From Hydrogenophaga sp. (GTDB taxonomy: Bacteria; Pseudomonadota; Gammaproteobacteria; Burkholderiales; Burkholderiaceae_C), in NCBI RefSeq assembly GCF_018780385.1, contig NZ_JADMJO010000003.1, forward strand, positions 1 to 64,000: a DNA stretch of 64,000 nucleotides, given 5' to 3'. The notes under the pieces are model-generated. The model saw nothing but the letters and a program-made list of their open reading frames with translations. It had not been told where the DNA came from and made no database searches. Positions 55,286-64,000 of the stretch are shown here, one piece after another (position 1 is the first letter of the stretch; each line of letters begins with the position of its first letter). The translations under genes were made by a program, and so were the position numbers.

Positions 55286-56274
55286 GCTCCCCCAAAGCCC
55301 AACTCGAAAAGCTGCCGCGCAGCATCCAGGCCATTTTGGTGCTGGGCGCCATCGCGCTCGCCGCGTTTCCGCTCATGCCGCTGACTGGGGTCGACTTCTA
55401 CCTGCAGATGCTCTCGCAGATGATGATCCTGGCGATCTTCGCCATGAGCCTCGATCTGCTGCAGGGCGTGAGCGGCCTGGTGTCGCTCGGCCACGCAGCC
55501 TACTTTGGTCTGGCCGGTTATGCGCTGGCCTTCCTCACGCCGGCCGACACGCCCATCAGCCTGTGGTGGGCCCTGCCTGCATCTGCGCTGGGCGCGGGCC
55601 TGGCGGCGCTCATCATCGGCTTCTTCGTGGTGCGCACGCACGGCATCTACTTCATCATGGTCACCATGGCGTTCGCGCAGATGGTGTTCTTCCTGTTCTT
55701 CGACAACAAGGTGCTCGGTGGATCGGACGGCGTGTACGTGAACTTCCGGCCCACCGCCTCGGTATTCGGCTGGACCGGCATCGACCTGGAAAACAAAACC
55801 ACCTTCTATTACTTCACGCTGCTGCTGCTCGTGCTGGTCTATGCCTTCCTGCGCCGCCTGCTGTTCTCGCCCTTCGGCCGCGTGCTCGCCGGCATCCGCG
55901 TGAACGAGCACCGCATGCGCGCGGTGGGCTATGGCACCTTTGGCTACAAGCTCGCGGCCTTCACGCTGGCCGGTGCGCTGGCCGGTGTGGCGGGCTTCCT
56001 GTGGGCCGCGCAAACGGGCTACGTGAACCCCGAGCTCATGGGTTTTCACATGAGCGCACACGCCATCATGATGGTCATCCTCGGCGGCATGGGCAACTTC
56101 GCCGGTGCCATCGTGGGGGCCTTTGCATTCGAGTACGTGATGCACTTCTTCAAGGACCTCACCAAACACTGGCAACTGCTCATGGGCAGCTTCATCGTGT
56201 TGGTGGTGGTGTTCGCGCCGCGCGGCCTGCTCGGTCTGGTTGGGCAGTTGTCGAAGAAGCGGGAGGCGCCATGA
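55282..56274 (+). CDS. livM: Branched-chain-type ABC permease LivM-like
   Basis: 330-residue permease, hydrophobic segments typical for LivM, including VSLGHAAYFGLAGYALAFL and ALAGVAGFLWAAQTGYV. Start at MSSPKAQLEKLPRSIQ, overlapping livH by 4 nt. Stop overlaps livG by 4 nt. Confidence 0.95.
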   Translation: MSSPKAQLEKLPRSIQAILVLGAIALAAFPLMPLTGVDFYLQMLSQMMILAIFAMSLDLLQGVSGLVSLGHAAYFGLAGYALAFLTPADTPISLWWALPASALGAGLAALIIGFFVVRTHGIYFIMVTMAFAQMVFFLFFDNKVLGGSDGVYVNFRPTASVFGWTGIDLENKTTFYYFTLLLLVLVYAFLRRLLFSPFGRVLAGIRVNEHRMRAVGYGTFGYKLAAFTLAGALAGVAGFLWAAQTGYVNPELMGFHMSAHAIMMVILGGMGNFAGAIVGAFAFEYVMHFFKDLTKHWQLLMGSFIVLVVVFAPRGLLGLVGQLSKKREAP

Positions 56275-57032
56275 GCGAACTCATCCTCAGCGCCCGCAAC
56301 CTCACCAAACGCTTCGGCGGACTGGCCGCCGTCAACGACGTGTCGGTGGATCTGCACCGCGACCGCATTCACGCCGTGATCGGCCCCAACGGCGCGGGCA
56401 AGTCCACCCTGACCAACCTGCTCTCGGGTGACCTGCCGCCCACCTCGGGCCGCATCTCGCTCAACGGCACCGAGACCGCCGGCAAGAGCCCCGAAAAAAT
56501 CTCGCGCCTGGGGCTGGGACGCAGCTACCAGAAGACCAACATCTTCCTGCCCTTCACCGTGTGGGACAACGTGCGCCTGGCCGCGCAATCGCGCGAACGG
56601 CACGCGCCGTGGAACGTGCTGCGCTGGGTGTCATCGGCCAGCGCCATGGGTGCGGTGAACCAGCGCTGCGAACGTGCGCTGGAACTCGCCGGCCTCACAG
56701 CACGCGCCAACGTGGTGGCCGGCACCACCAGCCACGGCGAGCAGCGCCAGCTGGAAATCGCCATGACCCTGGCCACCGAACCCACCGTGCTGCTGCTCGA
56801 CGAGCCCCTGGCCGGCATGGGCCAGGCCGAGGCCGAGAGCATGGTGGCGCTGTTGCTGCGCCTGAAGAAAGACCACGCGATGATGCTGGTGGAACACGAC
56901 ATGGATGCCGTCTTCACCCTGGCCGACCAGCTCACCGTGATGGTGAATGGCCAGGTGATCGCCAGCGGCACACCGACCGAGGTGCGGGCTGATGCATCGG
57001 TACAGGCCGCCTATCTGGGCGAGGAACACTGA
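56271..57032 (+). CDS. livG: ABC transporter ATPase LivG-like
   Basis: 253 residues. Walker A GPNGAGKSTLTNLLSG (about 37-52), signature HGEQRQLEIAMTLA in place of LSGGQ, Walker B VLLLDEPLAGM. Overlaps livM and livF by 4 and 1 nt. Cytoplasmic ATPase of the five-gene transporter. Confidence 0.95.
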   Translation: MSELILSARNLTKRFGGLAAVNDVSVDLHRDRIHAVIGPNGAGKSTLTNLLSGDLPPTSGRISLNGTETAGKSPEKISRLGLGRSYQKTNIFLPFTVWDNVRLAAQSRERHAPWNVLRWVSSASAMGAVNQRCERALELAGLTARANVVAGTTSHGEQRQLEIAMTLATEPTVLLLDEPLAGMGQAEAESMVALLLRLKKDHAMMLVEHDMDAVFTLADQLTVMVNGQVIASGTPTEVRADASVQAAYLGEEH

Positions 57033-57748
57033 TGAGCACAACCGTATTGATCGAAGCGAAGGGCCTGAACACCCACTACGGCGCCAGCCACATCCTGCGC
57101 GGCATCGACTTCACGGTGGGCCAAGGCCAGACCATCGGTCTGATGGGCCGCAACGGCATGGGCAAGTCCACGTTGCTCAAATCCATCATGGGCATCGTCA
57201 AACCCAGTGGCGGCAAGGTGCACGTGAAGGGTCGCGACATGACCGGTGCACCCACCTTCGAGATCGCCCGCCTCGGCCTGGCCTACGTGCCCGAAGGTCG
57301 CGGCATTTTCGGCAACCTGAGCGTGAGGGAAAACCTGGTGATGTCTGCCCGCGCCGGAACCAAAGGCCAGCGCGACTGGACCTACGACCGCGTGCTGGAA
57401 ACCTTCCCGCGCCTGGCCGAACGCCTGAACCACGGCGGGCAGCAACTCAGCGGCGGCGAACAGCAGATGCTCACCATCGGCCGTGCGCTCATGACCAACC
57501 CCGACCTGCTGATTCTCGACGAAGCCACCGAAGGCCTGGCGCCCCTGATCGCGCGCGAGATCTGGCGCATCTGCGGCTTGATCCGCGAAAGCGGCATCAG
57601 CAGCATCATCGTGGACAAGAACTGGAAACACGTGACCCAGATCACCGACCGCAACGTGATCCTGGTCAAGGGCGAAGTGGTGTTCGAAGGCAGCTCCGAG
57701 GAACTGCTCTCTCAGCCCGGTCTGCTGGAACAGCACCTGGGCGTCTGA
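57032..57748 (+). CDS. livF: ABC transporter ATPase LivF-like
   Basis: 238 residues. Walker A GRNGMGKSTLLKSIMG (about 39-54), signature QLSGGEQQMLTIGRALM, Walker B LLILDEATEGLAP. Last gene of the transporter operon, its start overlapping the stop of livG. Confidence 0.95.
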   Translation: MSTTVLIEAKGLNTHYGASHILRGIDFTVGQGQTIGLMGRNGMGKSTLLKSIMGIVKPSGGKVHVKGRDMTGAPTFEIARLGLAYVPEGRGIFGNLSVRENLVMSARAGTKGQRDWTYDRVLETFPRLAERLNHGGQQLSGGEQQMLTIGRALMTNPDLLILDEATEGLAPLIAREIWRICGLIRESGISSIIVDKNWKHVTQITDRNVILVKGEVVFEGSSEELLSQPGLLEQHLGV

Positions 57749-57752
57749 GCGC

Positions 57753-58535
57753 TTAAAGCAGCGGCCGCAGCTCGCGCGCGGCATCCTGCAGCAACGGCAA
57801 CATGTCGCGCTGGAACTGCGGCGAATCCATGCGCTCGGCGGACGACACCACGTTCAGCGCAGCCACCGCCTTGCCCTGCATGTTGCGCAGCGGCACCGCC
57901 AGCGCAAACACCCCCAGCTCGTGCTCCTCGCGTGCGATCGACACGTCGTTGCTGCGCACCTGAGCAATGACGGCCTTGAACGCTTTGTGGTCGACCGCGG
58001 TGTGCGGCGTCAACCGGGGCAGTTCGCGGCCTTTGAGCCAGGTCGCGAACTCGGATCTCGGCATGGCCGCGAGCAGCACCCGGCCGGTGGACGTGGCATG
58101 CGCGGGCAGCCGCGCACCCAGGTGCAGCCCATAGGCCATGAGCCGTTGCCCGCCGATGGACACGTTGCGCGCAACGATCACCACCTCGTCACCGTCGAGC
58201 ACGGCCGCCGAAAAGGAGTCTCGCGTCAGGGCCGCGAGTCGGTTCAACGTGGGCTGCAGCAGCCGCGGCAGACGGGCCGAGGCCAGGTAGCTCCCGGAGA
58301 ACCGCAGCACCTTGGCCGAGAGCCAGTAGTGGCTGCCATCGGTGTCGAGATACCCCAGGTGCGCCAGGGTGAGCAGGTGGCGCCGGGCCGCCGCGCGCGT
58401 GAGGCCGGCGCGTTCGGCCGCCTGCGTGGCGTTGAGCCGCTGGCGCTGGGTATCGAAGCTTTCCAGCACCGCCATGCCTTTGGCCATGCCTTCGATGAAA
58501 TCTGCCTTGGCTATTGCGTGCTCGGGTGCGTTCAT
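57753..58535 (-). CDS. IclR-type regulator, divergent from pobA
   Basis: 260 residues from MNAPEHAIAKADFIEGMAKG. N-terminal winged helix (LNATQAAERAGLTRAAARRH, then LLTLAHLGYLDT), C-terminal IclR effector domain with AHATSTGRVLLAAMPRSEFA. Same type as PcaR/PobR of aromatic catabolism. It is divergent from pobA, with 138 bp between that hold a near-perfect direct repeat, and its stop lies 4 bp from the end of livF. It probably activates pobA in response to 4-hydroxybenzoate. An upstream in-frame ATG was rejected. Confidence 0.88.
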   Translation of the reverse strand: MNAPEHAIAKADFIEGMAKGMAVLESFDTQRQRLNATQAAERAGLTRAAARRHLLTLAHLGYLDTDGSHYWLSAKVLRFSGSYLASARLPRLLQPTLNRLAALTRDSFSAAVLDGDEVVIVARNVSIGGQRLMAYGLHLGARLPAHATSTGRVLLAAMPRSEFATWLKGRELPRLTPHTAVDHKAFKAVIAQVRSNDVSIAREEHELGVFALAVPLRNMQGKAVAALNVVSSAERMDSPQFQRDMLPLLQDAARELRPLL

Positions 58536-58571
58536 GGGCGGATTATGCGCCGGGCAACCCTTATTGCGCGG

Positions 58572-59864
<1,293 letters not shown>

Positions 59865-59967
59865 CATCGGGTCGACTCGATGGGGACGGGCGACGCTGTC
59901 GCCCGTTTGCGTTTCGGATGGCCCCTGCGGCGGTACATTGCAGCGACCTCACCCACCCGACGCGCCC

Positions 59968-60873
59968 ATGACCGCCACCACCCGCCCTGCCCCTGCTCTC
60001 AAACCCCTGCGCGGCGTGCGCGTGCTCAGCCTTGCGCTCAACCTGCCGGGGCCGGCCGCGCTCATGCGCCTGAAAGCGATGGGTGCTACATGCCTCAAGG
60101 CCGAACCGCCCGTGCCCAAGAGCGCATCAAGCGGCGACCCCATGGGCCAGTACAACCCCAAGGCCTACGCCACGCTGCACGACGGCATCAAGACCATCAC
60201 CATCGACCTCAAGACCGAGAAGGGCCAGGCCACGCTGCACAAGGCCCTGGCGCGCACCGACCTGCTGCTCACCTCGTTCCGCCCTTCCGCACTGACCAAG
60301 CTCAACCTGGGGTGGAAGGCGTTGCACAAGCAATACCCGGTGCTCAGCGTGGTGGCCATCGTGGGTGCACCGGGTGAGCGCGCGGAAGAACCCGGCCACG
60401 ACCTCACCTACCTCGCCGATGCCGGCCTGGTGCCCGGCCTGGAGCTGCCCGCGACCCTGTTTGCCGACATGGGCGGCGCCCTCATGGCCAGCGAAGCGGC
60501 GCTCAAGGCGGTGATGGTGCAGAAGTCCACCGGCAAGGGCGTGTTTCAGGAGGTGGCCTTGTCGGATGCCGCAGCCTGGCTCGCCCTGCCCCGCACCTGG
60601 GGCCTGACGCAACCCACCGGCGCGGTGGGCGGTGCGCACGCGGGTTACCGCGTGTATCCCTGCAAGGACGGCCGCGTGGCTGTGGCTGCGCTGGAACCGC
60701 ATTTCGCGGCCGCGCTGTGCAGCGCAGCCGGCCTGTCGGCGAGTGACATGCGCACACTGTTCAAGCCCGACACCCACGCGGCCATCGCCACCTTCCTCAA
60801 AGGCATGACGCGCAAGCAGCTCGATCAGTTGTCGGTGGCGAAAGACATTCCGCTGCACACGCTGGCCACCTGA
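59968..60873 (+). CDS. CaiB/BaiF-type CoA-transferase, short form
   Basis: 301 residues from MTATTRPAPALKPLRGVRVL. The catalytic Asp of the family stands in GHDLTYLADAGLV (about residue 147). Typical members have 360-430 residues, so this is a shortened member lacking part of the C-terminal region; still, the ends look intact and no frameshift is seen. Moves CoA between carboxylic acids; substrate unknown. It follows pobA after about 100 bp and may be in the same aromatic-acid pathway. Confidence 0.8.
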   Translation: MTATTRPAPALKPLRGVRVLSLALNLPGPAALMRLKAMGATCLKAEPPVPKSASSGDPMGQYNPKAYATLHDGIKTITIDLKTEKGQATLHKALARTDLLLTSFRPSALTKLNLGWKALHKQYPVLSVVAIVGAPGERAEEPGHDLTYLADAGLVPGLELPATLFADMGGALMASEAALKAVMVQKSTGKGVFQEVALSDAAAWLALPRTWGLTQPTGAVGGAHAGYRVYPCKDGRVAVAALEPHFAAALCSAAGLSASDMRTLFKPDTHAAIATFLKGMTRKQLDQLSVAKDIPLHTLAT

Positions 60874-61470
60874 TCAAGCCGCCAGCACGGCGGCGGCCCA
60901 CGCTGGCAGCTTGGCCGGAATCACGGGCGGCAAGCCTCGGCGGCAGCGAGCCACCAGCCGTGGCGGCTGGATGGCGGTGCCCGAGGTGTCGTAGAGCAAG
61001 GCCAGGTCGGCCAGGCGCACGGCGTCCTTCAAATGCCCCAGGGTGCGCGGGTAGCGCGCCAATATTCGGTCGGGTGGCACGGCGTGGCCGCCTTCGCGCA
61101 CCCGCTGGGCCACACGGCGCACGAGTTGCTGCGCATCGTCCACGCACACCACCAGCAGCACCGTGCGAAACCCCGCGGCCCGGGCAGCGCCCATGAGTTG
61201 CAGTTTGGAGGGGTGGGAAAACACGGTTTCGCTCACGAACGAGTGGCCCGCGGCCAGCAGCGTGGCGCGGCGCTGGTCTGCCCATGCTCTGGCCTGTTCG
61301 GAGCGCGCTTTCGGGTCGATCACCTGCGCCAGGTGGGTCGCCTCAAACAGGTCGGCGTTGACGAATTCCAGTTGGGTCGGGATCAGCCCCTCTGTCACGG
61401 CGGCGCGATACAGCGTGGATTTGCCGGCTCCGTTGGGCCCGGCCAGCAGGTAAAAAACCGGTGGCGTCAC
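60874..61470 (-). CDS. Zeta-like P-loop kinase toxin
   Basis: 198 residues, P-loop near the N-terminus (LAGPNGAGKSTLYR, about residues 9-22) and the FVNADLFEAT and SFVSETVFSHPSK segments with catalytic Asp and Arg/Ser-Glu. This matches zeta toxins and AAA-like kinases that phosphorylate UDP-sugars. The gene overlaps the end of the ParD-like antitoxin gene by 4 bp, in the order antitoxin-toxin. Toxicity is inferred from the pairing; a non-toxic kinase cannot be excluded. Confidence 0.75.
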   Translation of the reverse strand: MTPPVFYLLAGPNGAGKSTLYRAAVTEGLIPTQLEFVNADLFEATHLAQVIDPKARSEQARAWADQRRATLLAAGHSFVSETVFSHPSKLQLMGAARAAGFRTVLLVVCVDDAQQLVRRVAQRVREGGHAVPPDRILARYPRTLGHLKDAVRLADLALLYDTSGTAIQPPRLVARCRRGLPPVIPAKLPAWAAAVLAA

Positions 61471-61811
61471 GCAGCGCGGCGGGCGGCGGGTGCCTTGCTG
61501 CGGTTGTCCTGCACGGTCTGGCGCACGGCCTGGGCCAGACGGCCGCTGGATTCGGCGGCGAGAAAGCGGGCTTCGATGGCGTCCAGCGGATCGGCCGGCA
61601 CCGCGTGCCGCGCAGCCGCGTCGTAGCGGGCAATGGCCTCGCGGGCTTCCTGCACCGTGAGGCCGGTTTCTTCGGCAATGCGCCCGAGCGTGGCCCAGTA
61701 CTCGATTTGCCCGGCGACCGAGCGCCGCTGTGGCTGCGCAGCCTCACGCGCCTGCTGAACCAGCCCGGCGGGCAACTTGACAGAGGAAAATGCGGAAGCG
61801 GTGGCGGACAT
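61467..61811 (-). CDS. ParD-like antitoxin
   Basis: 114 residues from MSATASAFSSVKLPAGLVQQ. Beta strand plus helix pattern SVKLPAGLVQQAREAAQP then RSVAGQIEYWATLGRIAEE is typical of ParD-like ribbon-helix-helix antitoxins. The C-terminal part (ARFLAAESSGRLAQAVRQTV) is helical and should bind the toxin. Start chosen at Met 16 of the open frame, after which the motif begins. It overlaps the zeta-like gene by 4 bp. Confidence 0.8.
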   Translation of the reverse strand: MSATASAFSSVKLPAGLVQQAREAAQPQRRSVAGQIEYWATLGRIAEETGLTVQEAREAIARYDAAARHAVPADPLDAIEARFLAAESSGRLAQAVRQTVQDNRSKAPAARRAA

Positions 61812-61898
61812 GAAACATCTCCTGTTTGGCGCATTTTGCGCCATTCGGGACAGCATGGCAAGCCACCCTCTCCGTCCATCGACCCATCACTCAACATC

Positions 61899-62579
61899 AT
61901 GCGAAAACAGGGAATCGTGGTGCGCTGGGATCCAGCCAAGGCGTTCGGCTTCATCCGCAGCGAACAGACCGTTGCCGACATCTTTTTCCACATGCGGGAT
62001 TTCAGCGGTCACCAGCCGCCCAGCGAAGGCCTGCCGGTCACGTTCCAGGAAATCCATGTGGGTGGCAAGGGGCCACGCGCCCTGTCGGTGGAGCCGCTGC
62101 GCAACGAGGTGAAAGCGCCGTTCGAGACGCCCAAGGCGGTCGTGCCGCCCGAGGCCGAGTTGTTGCCTCGCACCGCGCCCGCCAGACGATCTCCCTCTGC
62201 GCGCAAGAAGCGCCGCGAAGAGCTGCCGCTGTGGATCGGCCTGGGGCTGATCGCCTTCTGGTTGCTGCTGTGGCTGGTGGGCATCGGGCTGGGCCGCTTT
62301 CCGTGGGTGATCCTCACCGCAGTGGTGTTGATCAACCTGGGCACCTTCTACATGTACTGGCGCGACAAGGACGCCGCGATCAGCGAAACCCAGCGCACGC
62401 CCGAAGACCAGCTGCACGCGCTGGCGCTGGTGGGCGGCTGGCCGGGCGCCTGGTTTGCGCAGCAGATCCTGCGCCACAAGACGAGCAAGCAGCCGTTTCG
62501 GATGTACTACTGGATCACCGTGGCGGTAAACACCTCAGCCCTGCTTGGCTGGATTGCCTGGCCAGCTTTCGCGGGATGA
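61899..62579 (+). CDS. Cold-shock-domain/DUF1294 membrane protein
   Basis: 226 residues. N-terminal cold-shock-like domain ([22 protein letters not shown], in parts, with the FGFI RNP1 pattern and [12 protein letters not shown]2 pattern), a Pro/Arg-rich linker (about 80-105), then four hydrophobic segments of DUF1294 with [17 protein letters not shown]. This combination is common in proteobacteria. The function is unknown; nucleic-acid binding at the membrane is the straightforward reading. Divergent from the ParD gene. Confidence 0.88.
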   Translation: MRKQGIVVRWDPAKAFGFIRSEQTVADIFFHMRDFSGHQPPSEGLPVTFQEIHVGGKGPRALSVEPLRNEVKAPFETPKAVVPPEAELLPRTAPARRSPSARKKRREELPLWIGLGLIAFWLLLWLVGIGLGRFPWVILTAVVLINLGTFYMYWRDKDAAISETQRTPEDQLHALALVGGWPGAWFAQQILRHKTSKQPFRMYYWITVAVNTSALLGWIAWPAFAG

Positions 62580-62588
62580 GGCCAGCGA

Positions 62589-64000
<1,412 letters not shown>

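Overview
The window is a stretch of high-GC betaproteobacterial chromosome. The family content and order (rng-maf-rlmH-rsfS-nadD-hemF; exbB-exbD-lpxK-kdsB-adk; a lexA gene with two SOS boxes; a 4-hydroxybenzoate hydroxylase beside a branched-chain-type ABC transporter) point to Burkholderiales, most likely Comamonadaceae of the Hydrogenophaga/Acidovorax type. This assignment comes from recognition of proteins and synteny, not from a database search.

Layout. 1-6.65 kb: a minus-strand housekeeping run (RNase G, Maf, RlmH, RsfS with a long Lys/Ala tail, NadD, HemF, PurD, YebC). 6.75-8.8 kb: a HerA/YjgR-like ATPase and a DUF1499 protein. 8.9-13.4 kb: ClpA, ClpS and a chemoreceptor. 13.6-17.8 kb: two unrelated NADP-isocitrate dehydrogenases (dimeric and monomeric type) on either side of a DUF192 protein, followed by SodB and XseA. 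20.3-24.35 kb: the plus-strand exbB-exbD-lpxK-Trm112-like-kdsB-adk cluster. 24.4-30.8 kb: DUF6152/membrane-protein pair, asparaginase, lexA, an orphan, a D-2-hydroxyacid dehydrogenase and a FimV-like protein. 30.9-36.5 kb: an acyl-CoA catabolic cluster that includes a kinase-like phosphotransferase next to an acyl-CoA dehydrogenase, plus a Crp/Fnr regulator. 37.2-38.2 kb: a GST, tRNA-Pro(TGG) and tRNA-Arg(TCT).

From 38,211 to 51,694 there is a 13.5-kb integrated element. It begins in the 3' end of tRNA-Arg (attL), where an 18-bp T-arm/acceptor sequence occurs; the same 18 bp recurs at 51,673-51,690 (attR), and the repeat continues to the CCA end apart from a 2-nt deletion. Next to attL is a tyrosine recombinase of the DUF4102/P4 type. 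At the other end a minus-strand operon holds an AlpA-like regulator, a winged-helix protein and lambda O/P-like replication proteins. No terminase, portal, capsid or lysis gene is visible, so the element looks like a phage satellite or a strongly reduced prophage. Its middle holds mostly unrecognised cargo: small membrane proteins (one SLATT-like), a GNAT-like protein, an RHH-like protein, an S24-fold protein that has lost its catalytic dyad, a KilA-N/antirepressor-like protein, a 4 x 12-bp iteron array and an 11-base homopolymer upstream of a gene.

51.7-64 kb: back on the chromosome, with a LysE exporter, a flavodoxin, an ABC transporter operon (SBP, two permeases, two ATPases), an IclR-type regulator divergent from pobA, a short CaiB-like CoA-transferase, a ParD-like/zeta-like toxin-antitoxin pair, a cold-shock-domain/DUF1294 membrane protein, and the C-terminal part of a YgiQ-type radical SAM protein cut by the window edge. 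The transporter, regulator and pobA together suggest uptake and first oxidation of 4-hydroxybenzoate.
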